Notes: generated by a model not told the origin, from the letters alone. DNA of 64,000 nt from Undaria pinnatifida (GCA_012845835.1 JABAKD010000026.1:1120046-1184045); one strand, 5' to 3'; shown: positions 1 through 11,330, counted from the stretch's first letter. Numbers and translations: made by a program.

Positions 1-612
1 GCGTATTACGAGTTCTGTGTCCTCATTAAGGGTATAGGTCGGCGACTCCCCTTACAACTACCCCTTACAACTACAGTGTAGCTATCAGGGTCAACAGGGT
101 GATGTTAGTCAGTCTGTGCGCGGGAACTATAAAACCCGTTTATGAGGGGGACAAAATCTGACAGCTGTGGAGGAAAATGTATCCGTTTATCAAGTGAATC
201 CTGTAAGTTGAATAACCGGTGAGGAGGGGGCGGAGTTTCTAAGGACGTGGGGGCCTGGTTTTGATCAGAAGCGAGCGGGGTTGGAGAGGGTGGGGGAAGG
301 GGGGGGGGGGGGGGGGGGGGACTGGGGGGGAGAGGGGGGGGGGCTGACGGGCGGGAAATTTGTGCGCGGAAGCTATAAACCCTTTTAAGGGAATAAATCT
401 GACGGTTTTGAGAAAAGAAAAAATAAATGAACTAGCTTATCATAGGGGGGGGGGGGTCGGGGCGGGGGTGGGGCGTGTCGGGCAGCTCAATCTGTGCGTG
501 GAAACTATACATTTTTTTGAGGGGATAAATGTGGCGGTTTTGGAGAGAATGCATCAGTTTATCATGTACTCCGTATATCCTGGGGTGAGTCGTACAATAT
601 ATTATAAAAAAT
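1..612 (+). repeat. GT element copy A (modular repeat with G-tracts), truncated by the window start
   Basis: This is a copy of the repeat family that dominates 20-29.6 kb. It enters at the conserved block with GTCCTCATTAAG and GTCGGCGACTCCCC. Three related sub-repeats follow, each with a GGAAACTATA-type box, an AAATCTGACGG-type box and a GAATGCATCAGTTTATC-type box, and each is followed by a G-rich run. The longest run covers about 301-320. The copy ends at a GGGTGAGTCGTACAAT box near 595, where an AT-rich TATTATAAAAAATG stretch resembling the 5' end of the next unit begins. Translations here are low-complexity and not credible genes. A mobile rather than purely satellite nature is inferred from copies at 1904-2583 and 43560-43858. 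Confidence 0.75.
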
Positions 613-900
613 GAAATATATGTATCACAGCTGACGCAATTCATGCCTCCACCAGGAACATATAAAAGTGAAATCGGGAGTCAGTCTACGATGTGCCAGG
701 TCTATACGTCTCATTACTCGCGTCGGAAAAACCGACTGTACCGCTTGACACCCAAAGAAGACTACCACGTATATATTACACGTAGTATCTATCACTACGC
801 ATACGCACGACAGAAGCACGCCAATTAGAAAAAAGGAAAAAAGAACAAAAAAGAAGAGAAAGCAAAGGAAAGAAAAGCTGTGTGGCGGCCTATGACTCAT
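606..900 (+). repeat. AT-SINE copy a (short repeat with A/G-rich tail)
   Basis: The body starts around CACAGCTGACGCAATTCATG and contains ACTACCACGTATATATTACA and CACTACGCATACGCACG. It then runs into a purine-rich AAAGAAAAGG-type tail. The same body recurs at 14150-14590, 17285-17600 (both plus), 24555-24960 (minus) and partly at 17785-17925 (minus). A fixed body with an A-rich tail and dispersal in both orientations fits a non-autonomous retroposon. I see no clear pol III A and B boxes, so the promoter class is unknown. Confidence 0.6.
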
Positions 901-1533
901 AACATATCCTGCAGGTAGGTTTGTATTCATCATGCTCACATTTCGTTTGGCACAATAGCTGGCCTTTTGAGGAACAACAAAAACAACAGCGAAAAGCGCT
1001 CGCAGGCTTTTTTTGAAAATAATTTCACTTTTGTTTTTTTCATCCAACTTAACAATGTTAACATCCTCGCATCACTATACTGTAGTAGTAACTCCGATCT
1101 GGGGTCACGTGTAGCGGGCGCCCCTCCCCCGTCCCCACCACGGTGCGTGCCTTCACCTTTTGTCGCGCGCGTATAACTCAGTATTTTCTTCCCTCCTCGT
1201 CGACGCGCGTCGAATTGTGCGTATCGACGCTGTTAGGCGCTCTCAACAGTTGATTCTTCTTCTTCGCGTTTTTGCAAATCTCACCACGATGGGAATCGAA
1301 CTCAAGGACCAACGCCATTAGTAGTAGTAGGAAGCTGTATTCTTGTGCAACAACTAACCATCGCCGGTAGCAATCTATTTTCTCGCTTGATTTTGAGAAT
1401 GAAAAAAATACACAAGTACATCAGCCAAAGTGAGCATATATATGCCACCTTGATTTTGCGCCCCCATCAATTATCATTCCCCATATTTACGTAGTAAACA
1501 GACATAAACGTAAGAATGGCGGAACAGTCTGGA
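900..1533. other. Unassigned DNA left of the LARD element
   Basis: No coding signal is supported here. The segment holds T-rich runs and, on the minus strand around 1285-1310, a short match to a tRNA T-arm (AGTTCGATTCCCA). That arm lacks a good stem, so I do not call a tRNA. The last ~25 bases (from 1510, GGAACAGTCTGGAGTTT) match 13571-13594 and belong to the repeat into which the LARD inserted. Confidence 0.5.
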
Positions 1534-1537
1534 GTTT

Positions 1538-2699
1538 TGTTACGGTTCTATGACATCTTCAACAGCTACTATGACAGAGGCGTTTTCGTGATAGTAGGGG
1601 CCGCGCTATTTACGTCCTCTCCCTAAGACGGGTGTGGCTGCCCCACTCGGACACTTCCAACTCTTCAGTCAATCATCTCACAATTCCTTGGGTTCACGTT
1701 CATACACCCTTCGGATAAGCAATCAAGTTACCATTTTCACACTTCTTTCTCAGGAAGCTTCACATCTTGAGCACCTGCACAAGGGACTTGCTCTCTTTCA
1801 CCGGGGAACTCACAAGCGCCTTCTGAATTCGGTCGTATCGGTCCTTCGGAGTTCAGTCATTAGTCTATAAATACCTGAGGCGTGCTACAGATATGGCCTA
1901 TATTATAAAAAATGAAAATACACTCCAGCTGTGAGATCGAAGATTTTTTTGTCGAAACTCATCTTTGCAAGCTGCGTGTGATACTCCGATCGCGCGTATT
2001 ACGGGTTGTGTGTCCTCATTAAGGATATAGGTCGGCGACTCCCCTTGCAACTACAGTGTAGCTATCAGGGTCAACAGGGTGATGAAAAGCAGTCTGTGCG
2101 CAGAAACTATAAAACCCGATTCTGAGGGAAACAAAATCTGACAGCTGCTGTGGAGGGAAATGTATCCGTTTATCAAGTGAATCCTGTAAGTCGAGTAACC
2201 GGTGTGGGGGGGGGGCGGATTTTTGAAGGACGTGGAAACCTGGTTTTGATCAAAAGCGAGCGGGATTGGAGGGGGGGGGGAAGGGGGAGGGGGGGCGGAC
2301 GGGCGGGCAATTTGTGCGTGGAAGCTATAAATCCTTCAAGGAAGGGGATAAATCTGACAGTTTTGGGAAGAAAAAACCAAAAAATGCACCAGTTTATTAT
2401 GCGGGGGGGTTGGGGCGGGGGTGGGGCGGGTGGGGAAACTCAGTGCGTGGAAACCATGCATTATTTTGAGGGGATAAATGTGACGGTTCTGGAAAGAATG
2501 CATCAGTTTATCATGTATATCCTAGGGTAAGTCGTACAATCAGCAAGCAGAGAGAGGGCGGAGTGTTCGAGGGGGTGGGGGTGATATGTGGACCTTGCGA
2601 TGCTAGAACGCTAGATACCCTCGTCTGCTTCGCCATGAATATCCTCGCATGTCTCGCCCTGACTCCAGACCTCGCTGCACAAGGTTTTCATTCGTGACA
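1538..2699 (+). repeat. 5' LTR of the LARD element, interrupted by a GT element
   Basis: Segments 1538-1903 and 2584-2699 align with the right LTR (6410-6886). The 680 bases between them are an inserted GT element. LTR sequence stops at CTATAT (1903) and resumes at ATATGTGGACC (2584), so at least ATAT is duplicated. The 5' end is TG and the 3' end CA. Confidence 0.85.
1904..2583 (+). mobile_element. GT element copy B, inserted in the LARD LTR
   Basis: The insert starts TATAAAAAATG, passes through AATACACTCCAGCTGTGAG, the GTCGGCGACTCCCC block and three tandem sub-repeats, and ends in a G-rich run (GGGGGTGGGGGTG). Both edges are exact because the uninterrupted LTR at 6775 shows the pre-insertion sequence. 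The 5' terminus agrees with the independent insertion at 43560-43858, which supports a real mobile unit. No protein-coding frame is convincing. Confidence 0.8.
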
Positions 2700-2712
2700 T
2701 GGTGTCCATCCG
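2700..2712 (+). other. Primer-binding site candidate of the LARD
   Basis: TGGTGTCCATCC abuts the CA end of the 5' LTR. TGG pairs with the CCA end of a tRNA. Gypsy-1 has TGGTGTCC at the same place. I cannot name the tRNA. Confidence 0.6.
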
Positions 2713-5612
2713 AGATACGCGCTTGCCCTCGCAGCGGATTACCCAGTGTATCTCCCTCTGGTTTTGGGTTTCTCGTCGTGATCACTTTGCTGCTTTTTCT
2801 GCTGCTGCATCTTTTGTGCTCCTCTGCTGCTGTATCGTTTGTGCTCCGAGCGCATGGTCGCTCATTTTGTTTCTTTTTTTTCAGAGCGCGTGCGGGCGAC
2901 TTTTAGCGCGCGCTCCTGGGAGCCCAGCCTGTCCAGCAAAAGTTAGGTGGACACGGTGCATTGCAGCAGTTAGGTGGACACGGTGCCGCCTTTGCAAGCG
3001 TCCCGCGTCGATACCCAATTGCGTCGCTTTCAAGATTCTATTTTCTCGTCTTTTTTGTGTTTTAGTTGGGGTTTTTTCACTTTAACATTGATTGTCTTCA
3101 ACTTCTTTTTTACGAGTTGATCCCATATTACAACGCAGAAGTATTGCTGCTGTAGAAATTTAATTGTTGGCGCTGTGGTACGCTGAGCTCACTGCAGTTG
3201 TTATCATTGTTGTGTGGCTCGATATGCTCTCTGGTATCGCTTGCGGATTCATTATTAACAGTGTACCGGGGGTACACATGAGTGGATGCTGAGCACGGTT
3301 TTCTTGTGATATTTTCACTTGCTCTCCCGCTAACGTCGACGTTTCCCCGTTTTTGCTCTAGTTCGTTCGTGATCAAACCGACTCCCGAGCAAACATTCGG
3401 TTGCCAATTATCACACACCTTGGCCCGTGATCGAACCCAACTCCACGTTTGCTCGTGATCAAGCTGGAGGTGGTCGCGGTTGATCATTAAAAAAAAACGC
3501 TTGTCAATTGGTCACGTACGCTATGCATGCCTACCTTCATCTGTCATTTCATTTTGCCGGGAAGGGTTCCACTTTTGTCAGTGCTGCCTCGTCAGGTTGT
3601 CGTTGCGGTTGTGGCTATCTCGACATCGTTTCTGTGTGATGCAGTAGTTGCTGAACCGCCATCCTGTTTTTCCATCCCTTCCTTTGTTTTATTTCCCCCA
3701 TTATTTTGTGTTCTGTTTTGGATGCAGGCGATGGTTGCGGTGTGGACATCGCTGTCGTCAGACACAGCAAGCAGCAACCACATGAATAGTGGGTTCTCTC
3801 TAGGATGAGGCAACGACACGGATACTAGAGCCGCTTGATGATGTATCTTGTTATTTGATATTTGAACCGGATGTCATGTGCGCACGCATAGTTTCGTTTC
3901 ATCGTATAGTCTATATTGAAAGGCTCGCATGCTCCGCTGTATTTGTCGACTCCCTGCCGTTGGAACTCATCTCTCTAGCAGTGTATTCTGCTGCTAGGAC
4001 GCTCTTTTCTGCTGTTGTTGCTGTCTGACCGCCTCTGCCTGTCTCTACTGCTGGTTGGTTTGTTTCGCATGTCCTTCTCAATTGAGCAGAATAGCATGAT
4101 TGCGCACATACTTTTGCGCTCCTTTGTTTGTACAAAGACTCGAATACTGCGCCATATTCCTCAGTTAGCTGTCGTTCACTCATTTCTTGTGTTGCTTTCC
4201 GCTGCTATTCTGCTGTTGCTTTTTGCCGCCGTTGCTGCCTTGCTATGCGACGTGCGCTTGTTTTTCTTTTCGTTTTGTTTTTTTCGTGCGTGCTTGTGTT
4301 GCTTCTGTTCGATTTGATATGTTTGTTTGGCAGGAGGGGGAATGTCTTCTAAAGATGGCTCCGCACTTATTGTTGGGACCTTTGTTGCCGTCTCTAATTT
4401 TAAACGAGTGCGGCAACCCGGCCCCTGTTCGGCTGCGTAGCTTCATCATTATTTACCGCCGTCCCGTTAACGTCCGTGCCCACAATTGGTTCAATTGTTC
4501 CTCTGTTCCGTTCTTTCCATAAATTTTCATATCGTGAAGGGGGGGGGGTGCCGCTGTCGTCACAAGCCTGCCACGGCACGGAATCACCCGACACCAAGCG
4601 ACGGGTACCAATCTTGCATATCTAACGCGAACGCGATGGAAGCACACCAATCTAGACCAGCCCTTCCCCGCGCGCCGTTCCCTCGCGTCAAACCCCGGCT
4701 TGTGCGCACTCTCCCGTTCCGAACCCCTGTCCGCGCGCTGTTCCCTCGCCCCGAAGCTTTACCCGCGCGATGCTCCTTTGTTCCGAAGCTCTGTCTACCT
4801 GCGCGATGCTCCTTCGTTCCGAAGCTCTACCCGCGCGATGCTCCTTAGTTCCGAAGCCTTCCCCGTGCATCGATCGCTCGCCCTGAAGTCTGGCCCGTGC
4901 GCTGTTCCACCGTTCCTCCGCTCCGAACCCTTGCCCGTGCGATGTTACGTTTTTCGTTCGCTCCGAGCACTTGCCAGTGCCTCCTGCTCGTCGCGACGCC
5001 TCGTCTCTGTCCGCCAAAAAGGTGTCTGCGCCATGTGTAAGGACCTGAGGTACTTGTTCAGACTGCAAGATTCACGTGCCCGACCAAAACCCCGGCTACT
5101 GGCGACTGCGCTAGAGCGACCACAACTGGGTCCGCCGACAAGACGAAGGGTTTCTTACCCTGTTTCTGCTTCTCGTAATAATTGTTCAGTTACAGTTTGA
5201 CCACGAGTCCGATTGAGAAGTTGTTGGGGGAAGAATGATGCATCCAGTTGGTGGCAGCTGTTCGATTTGGAGTCAGGTAGTTCGGTCAAATGTTTTGTGA
5301 TGCTTTGTTGCTCTAGCGGGGTGAATGTTGTGTGTGGTTATTTGTATCTAGGAAATTACTATGGTGTGCAAGGGGCATGTTTACGTGTTTGGTCATAGTA
5401 TTGTGTCTTCTTTGGCCGGTCTTGGTTTGCCAGTCTAAATTCTTCATTTTCCTGGTGTTGGTTATTGTTGGCCGTGTTATTTCGTTTTACTTCTTTTTTT
5501 TTTTTTTGATAACCGTGTTGGCTGTTATGATTAGTTTTTGTGCTGGTTGTTGTTGGCCGTGTTGTTTCGTTTTGCTTTTTGCCTTGTTCGACTCACTTCT
5601 TACTTTGAAGGC

Positions 5613-6002
5613 TCAACTGTTGCTACAATCTTTCTGCGATTGCAATGATTTTGTTTCGGAATTATTAATGGGATTGTATCGGGCTTTTGCTCGCTGTATG
5701 AGTTTTCCCCAGGCATCTGCGTTGATTCTATTTCGCAGCTCATGGGGGGTATGCCGTGTTTCTAGGATCGGGAGTAATTTGAGAAGAGTTGGATAGGCTG
5801 TTGGTACAGTCTCTCGAGAAGTGACAGGGTCGTGTCCACTATTTGGGTATGAGGTGAATTCAAATGGACTATTAAGTGGTTGTTTGGTGAGGGCTGCATA
5901 CTTGTCCTCGACCTTCGGCCGTTTATTTTGTTTGCGGTATATTGTGTCAGATCCGTCCTTTTGATGTTTTAAAACCTGACGTCGGAGTTCCGCTTTTGCC
6001 AA
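5613..6002 (-). CDS. Hypothetical 129-aa ORF antisense within the LARD
   Basis: I do not recognise this protein. It is rich in Lys, Arg, Asn and Pro and has normal complexity, unlike the surrounding spurious frames. It starts MAKAELRRQVLKHQ and shows no signal peptide or membrane segment. It lies antisense to the retroelement just upstream of its PPT. It could be a captured gene fragment, an antisense ORF of the kind described in some LTR elements, or chance. Confidence 0.2.
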   Translation of the reverse strand: MAKAELRRQVLKHQKDGSDTIYRKQNKRPKVEDKYAALTKQPLNSPFEFTSYPNSGHDPVTSRETVPTAYPTLLKLLPILETRHTPHELRNRINADAWGKLIQRAKARYNPINNSETKSLQSQKDCSNS

Positions 6003-6401
6003 AGGTTTAGGATTTCTTTGCCCGTTGTGCTTTTCTTTTCTTTGCAGTATGTTGCTGAGTTACCGACGTTGCATTTTGGTGGAGGATTATATAGTATGTG
6101 CGCAGACTAAAAAAGGAGTAGACGAGTCAGTTCCGTGAAGTTGCGTGCTGCTTTCGTGCACGTTAATTTCGTTCACATACGGACTTTTAGCCATTGAATA
6201 GTGGTCAAGCGATTAAACACGCAGTAAAAAGGCAGGGGGGGGTGTTTTTATCGAGGATTTCCCTCTTATGGCCCCTGTGTTTTCGGTTTGTTAGCCTATC
6301 CTCGAGGTCATTATTTCTGCAAAGAGCTTTGCGGCTCTTTACCTTTTGCTATACAGTCACAGGATTGCTATAGCATATTGCTCTTGTCATCGAATTATGC
6401 T

Positions 6402-6409
6402 AGGGGGAA
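6402..6409 (+). other. Polypurine tract of the LARD
   Basis: AGGGGGAA directly precedes the TGTTACGG start of the 3' LTR, the usual site of plus-strand priming. Confidence 0.7.
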
Positions 6410-6887
6410 TGTTACGGTTCTGTGACAACCTCAACAGCTACTATGACAGAGGCGTTTTCGTGGTAGTAGGGGCCGCGCTATTTACGTCCTCTCCCTAAGG
6501 CGGGTGTGGCTGCCCCACTCGGACACTTCCAACTCTTCAATCAATCATCTCACAATTCCTTGGGTTCACGTTCATACACCCTTCGGATAAGCAATCAAGT
6601 TACCATTTTCACACTACTTTCTCGGGAAGCTTCACATCTTGAGCACCTGCACAAGGGACTTGCTCTCTTTCTCCAGGGAACTCACAAGCGCCTTCTGAAT
6701 TCGGTCGTATCGGTCCTTTGGAGGTCAGTCATTATTCTATAAATACCTGAGGCGTGCTACAGATATGGCCTATATGTGGACCTTGCGATGCAGGTAGGCT
6801 AGATACCCTCGTCTGCTTCGCAATGAATATTCTCGCATGTCTCACCCTGACTCCAGACCTCGCTGCACAACGTTTCGATTCGTGACC
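6410..6887 (+). repeat. 3' LTR of the LARD element (intact length)
   Basis: A ~478-bp direct repeat of the 5' LTR. The last base is C where the 5' LTR has A (GTGACC against GTGACA), so the canonical CA end has mutated. A TATAAATACC motif near 6740 is a possible LTR promoter element and is conserved in the left copy near 1867. Confidence 0.85.
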
Positions 6888-7160
6888 GTTTTTAGGGACG
6901 AGAAGAAAATATCGGAGAACCGGGTAGTATAGGGGGAGTGGTTCCAGGGGGCGGAATGGCGGACCTCAGCAGCAACAACGTAGAGCAGCAACAGCGCACC
7001 AGCAGCGAGTATCGGACACAGCAACCGGTAGAGGTAGAAGGAAGTAGCGCCCACGCAACAGCGACAGCAGCAGCAGTAGCAGTAGGGAGTAGACCGGCGG
7101 CAGGAGCATAGGGGGAAGAGAGACGTCACGGGGAGACACCAATCGCAATCTACATTTTTG
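6888..7160 (+). repeat. Dispersed repeat hosting the LARD (right half)
   Basis: From ATCGGAGAACCGGGTAGTAT this segment parallels 13613-13885, including AGTAGACCGGCGGCAGGAGC and CACCAATCGCAATC-type blocks. With 1510-1537 it is one copy of a repeat split by the LARD. Frames are CAG/GCA-rich low complexity. Confidence 0.7.
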
Positions 7161-8340
7161 GGCAGGAAAGTGCGACAGGTCATGCAGCTTCAATAGAAGC
7201 AGCAGCAGCAACACAGGAGCCTCAGCAGAGTGGAGGGAGAGTTGTACGACAGGAGCATACGAGAACAGAGATACAACAGGTACAGCAGTAGTAGTAGTGT
7301 CATTGATCGCAAGCTACTGATGGACAGCACACATCGTGGGAAGAGCGTTTTGTAGCAACATGGAATGTGGATGGGTAGAGAAGAGATAAGAAGTACGAAA
7401 GTTGTACAAGCGTTGTCGTATAGAGATGCCGAACGCGCAGGTTAACGCATAGATTCACTAGTAAGGACATGTTTGCGACACCATGACGCATACCGAGAAC
7501 AAACAGTTAGGCGAGTTCCGAATGTATGGGTAGCGAAGCGATCTGTTCCCTGAAGCCATGCACTACATCAAGAGCCACGAGAGAAAACCCAAGAACGTAG
7601 AAGGGAGCATAAACTTTTCGATTTAGGGGGAGTTCGTATGAGACAGAGGCCGGGGAGGGACCCTGGGCAGTTTGATATTTTATCCACAGGCTTGTCTGTT
7701 GGATTGGCTGCTGTTAGTTGCTAGTCTAGGCCTGTGTATTATTATGCACCGTGCACTACCTCATATACTCTGTGATATCATACCAGTAGCGTGCGGAGGA
7801 GTTGCCCTGAACGACATTGAGAGGCGGCAGGTTCTATACTGGCCTGGAGTTGGAACAATAACGTGTTTAGAAAATTTCCTAAAATAACGATATCAATATA
7901 GAAAGCGGAAACAATGAACGGATCTAGGATGAAAAATACCACGGAAAACAAATATTGGAATGTAAGTGTGTAACATGGAAGGGCAGGGGATTTGTATTTA
8001 ATGTTGACCGCAGCAGTGACGCGGTGATATTTAGCGTCACTGGGGATGAGTTTCACGATATCACCACAGCCGCTACGAATACTAACCACTAACGGCACTA
8101 ATCTACAGCCTTGACATAGTACAGTTGATATTCTGGCTTTGCAGTCTTAATACTACTTTACCACTATCACTACTACTACCGCTAATACTACTACGACTAC
8201 TACCAGTACTAGTAGTACTACTACACTACTACTACTGCTGCTGGTGATGCTGCTATACTGCACTCTACCACTAACCCTAACTGCTCTTACTCGGGGATTA
8301 CGATACCGCTTTATGTGCTGTTCAAACTATTAATAGTGGT
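7160..8340. other. Unassigned DNA with an imperfect TAC/TAG trinucleotide tract
   Basis: No gene is supported. An imperfect ACT/TAC/TAG tract lies at about 8145-8250. Nothing else recognisable was found. Confidence 0.5.
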
Positions 8341-10130
8341 GTAAGGTGCGACTGCTACGACATGGATGAGGCGGATGGCAAAGGGCGGGGGGGTGCGTCG
8401 CTGGGTGGGGGGGAATGTAACAGAGGAGGGAAAGGGGAAACGAATGTATATATGCGTACAACTCTACATTTTTTTAACAGGGATGAACGGCGTGGGGGTG
8501 GGAAGGGGTCGCGAACTAAGGCAATGAGCCTAGGAAGGACGAGGCGAGCAGGGTAGAGTTCATAATCAACACGTTGGGCCTTGTTTCGGTGTTGTAAAAG
8601 AGGGCGCACGGTGGGGACGGAGTCAGGGAAAATAATCAAGCGAACACACAGACAAACAAGGGAGGGGGTGAGTCAAGGAGCGTAGGCCGGAACGGTAGGT
8701 GGGAGCATAGCGCGGGATATAGGGGGTCTGGCCAATCACAGGTGTGGTAAATGGGGAAAGAGGGGATGATGTGTGAGGGGGGGGGTATATCAGACCGTGT
8801 AACTCAGGAGAGAAAGGAGGAGGGAAAGGTAGAAAAGGGGTCGGTGCGCAGGGTACGTGGCGGAGGGGAATTCTTCAACCGGGCCGTGCACAGGGAGGCG
8901 GGTGGAGAGCGCTCGAGGGAGGTAGAAAGGTACTGCAAGGGGCAACAATGGTATCGAGCCGCGAAGTGCGCGGTGGGACCGTGCACGGAACGCGGGGGGC
9001 AAGCGCATGGCGGGGCCGTGCGCAGAGTGCATAGTACCGGGCGTGCGCACTCCGACGGAGGGAGGAGGGTCCTGCAATAGGGCTGCACATTGAACGAGCC
9101 AGAAATGCACGGCAGGGCCGTGCACGGAATGACGTGGGCGAGTGCGTGCGGGGCAGCGCATGGGGGTCGCTGTACATGGGGCGCGTATTCGGAGGGAGGG
9201 GTAAACCTACGGCAACGAGAATGGACATGAAACGAGTAGTAGCGCCCGCGGCGGGGGCGTGACCTGGACGGGGGAGGCAGGTGCTCCTAGGGGGGGGGCG
9301 TGAAGAAAGGGAAACCCGCTCAAAGGGTTCACGCACGGGGGGGGGCGGACGAAGTGTACGGGAAATGTGCCGCACATGTCAAGGAATGGGAAGCTAGTGG
9401 TAGTGGCGCCGAAAGGATGCGGGGGAAAAGAACCGACGGGGAGGGGTATAGCAAGAGAGCGGAAAGGTGAGGAGAGGAAGGATGGGAGAGGCAGCAGGGA
9501 ATGCTACTTTTTTTTTAAACGGTAAGATATATCCTTACATGGGGAAGGGAGAGATTGCAAGTGCGAACACGGGGACGAGAAGGGAGGAAAAGACAAGCGG
9601 GGGGAGGGGGAAGGGGCGAGACGCGAACAGCTCCTGGGGGGCAGAGGGGGAAAAAAAAAATTACATGAAGGACAAATGAGGTCACGGGCCCTGCCGGAGC
9701 GCAGAGCCAGACACGGACAAGCGGCGACCGGTGGACGAGTGCATGCACAGCGAGGATCACCGGGCAGGAAAGGCTGGGAGTCCAATGTCACAGGGGGACG
9801 CCACCAAATCCGGTCAAACCGGTCAATTCAGAAAAAATAAATTGAAAAAAAACAGGAAAAGAGGCTCGAGGGAGGGTGTCGGTAGGCGAAAAGGACCAGA
9901 AAGGAACAAAACCAAAAGAGGGGGAATGGAGAAAGGAAAGGGAGAGGCAATAGGTTACGAGGACGATAGAGGAACACGCGGGAAAGGGCTCGCGAGCGGA
10001 GGAAGGAAGGGGGGTACGGAAAAAAAGGAAGTACAGGACCAGGAAGGAAGAGCAAGGGGCATCAAGGCCGAAGGACCGCCGAAACAAAGAAATGAAGAAA
10101 CCAATGATTACCGAGCCGGAAACGAGGGCA
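8340..10130. other. Purine-rich degenerate repetitive DNA
   Basis: The strand is heavily G/A-rich with many G-runs. A ~70-bp theme (GGGCCGTGCACGGAA and variants) recurs between 8880 and 9180 and resembles sub-units of the array further right. Overlapping frames on both strands are Arg/Gly-rich or Pro-rich and come from composition. No gene is called. Confidence 0.5.
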
Positions 10131-11330
10131 GAGCGACGGCAGCCAAACTGCAAGCTCAAAAACGAGGCCGTAAACGACCCGGCCGGGGGGAAGCGCAGCA
10201 TGGGGGCCGCGCAAAGAAAGGAGGGGGGGATCTGCAGTGACGTGGCCGTACACAATTAGGTCGCCAGGGACGTGGTAACGGGGCCGTATAAAACGGGGGC
10301 AGAGCGACGGCAGCCAGGCTGCAAGCTCACGGGGCGTGGGGGTGGGGGGAGAGGAGGCAACGAGGCCGTACACGACCCGGCCGAGGGGGACCGTGGCAAC
10401 GGGGCCGCGCAAGGAAAGAGGGGGGGGGGTGCGGCTACGAGGCCGTACACGATCAGGCCGGTACGGCACGCGGCATCGGGGCCGCAAAAAAGGGGAGCAG
10501 AGAGACGGCAGCCAAGCTGCGGGCTCACGGGGGGGGGGGGGGGGGGGGGTCGGCAACAAGGCCGTACAAGACCCGACCGGGGGGGAGCGCGGCACCGGGG
10601 CCGTGCAAACAAAGAGGGGGGGGGGGAGGCGCCACGGCGCCGTACATGATCAGGCCGGGAGGGAATGCGGTAACGGGGCGCATAAAAGGGGGATACGGCG
10701 ACGGCAGCCAGGCTGCGGGCTTACTGCGGAAGATGGGTGGAGGTATGGTAACGAGACCGTACACGACCCAGCAACGGGGCCGCGCAAAGAAGGAGGGGGG
10801 GGGGGGGGGGGGTCCGGCAACGGCACCGTACACGATCAAGGCGGGAGGAACGCGGCAACGGGACCGCAGAAAAAGGGAGCAGACGGCAGCTAGGCTGCGA
10901 TCTCACGGGGGGGAGGGGTGTGTGTGTACGGCAACGTGGCCGTTCACGACCCAGTCTTGGGGAAGCGCAGCAACGGGGCCGCGCAAAGAAAACCGGGGGG
11001 GTGTGCGCGGCTACGGGGCCGTACACGATCAGGCGGGGAGGGCACGCGGCAACGGGGCCGCAAAAAAAAGGGGCAGAGCGACGGCAGCCAGGCTGCATGT
11101 TCAAAAAGGAAAAGGGGGGTGAGTGGCAAAGGGGCCGTTCAAGGCGGGCGGGGGGCGGGTACGGCAACGAGGGCGTATCCGATCTGACCGGGTGGGAGCG
11201 CGGCACCGGAGCCACGCAAAGAAAGAGGGGGGGGTGCGGCAACGAGGCCGCAGAAACGGAGGCAAAGCGACGGCAGCCAAGCTGCGAGCTCGAAATAAAA
11301 TGAGTGAAAAAAATCAAAATAATAAACTAA
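10130..11330 (+). repeat. ~190-bp tandem array (minisatellite)
   Basis: The anchor GACGGCAGCYARGCTGC (slightly variant in some units) recurs at 10135, 10306, 10504, 10700, 10882, 11080 and 11269. Spacings are 171, 198, 196, 182, 198 and 189 bases. Each unit contains about two copies of a shorter theme, GGCCGTACACGA followed by GCGGCAACGGGGCCGC, separated by G-runs of variable length. Decayed units continue to about 11500. The long frames across this region are products of the repeat. Confidence 0.85.

Larger units (their letters stand above)
2700..6401 (+). other. Interior of the LARD element (no pol)
   Basis: About 3.7 kb without gag-pol homology. Visible structure: a duplicated AGTTAGGTGGACACGGTGC at 2940-2986; a short tandem array with GCGCGATGCTCCT at 4765, 4801 and 4833; and two copies of TGTTGGCCGTGTTRTTTCG (about 5467 and 5550). 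Leu/Cys/Ser-rich plus-strand frames reflect T- and C-rich composition. The one frame of normal complexity is on the opposite strand (5613-6002). Confidence 0.6.
1538..6887 (+). mobile_element. Non-autonomous LTR retrotransposon (LARD-like)
   Basis: Two direct LTRs (1538-2699, enlarged by an insertion, and 6410-6887) enclose a 3.7-kb interior. The 5' LTR opens with TGTTACGGTT and ends TCGTGACA. It is followed at once by TGGTGTCCATCC, a TGG-beginning primer-binding-site candidate. The right LTR is preceded by the polypurine tract AGGGGGAA. GTTT flanks both ends (1534-1537 and 6888-6891), and an unoccupied copy of the target exists at 13571-13640. No gag, protease, RT or integrase frame is visible inside, so movement would need enzymes in trans. 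Gypsy-1 shares the TGTTACGGTT terminus and the first eight PBS bases. Confidence 0.85.

Noticed and set aside
1270-1330. tRNA-like T-arm on the minus strand (AGTTCGATTCCCA)
   Set aside because: The arm does not pair and no D-arm, anticodon arm or acceptor stem could be assembled.
1634-1870. 78-residue ORF duplicated at 6506-6742
   Set aside because: Lies inside both LTRs of the LARD. The duplication is the LTR pair.
10130-11330. Regular ~190-bp spacing considered as a CRISPR-like or rDNA-spacer array
   Set aside because: Units are contiguous, with no unique spacers, and no rRNA sequence was found nearby.
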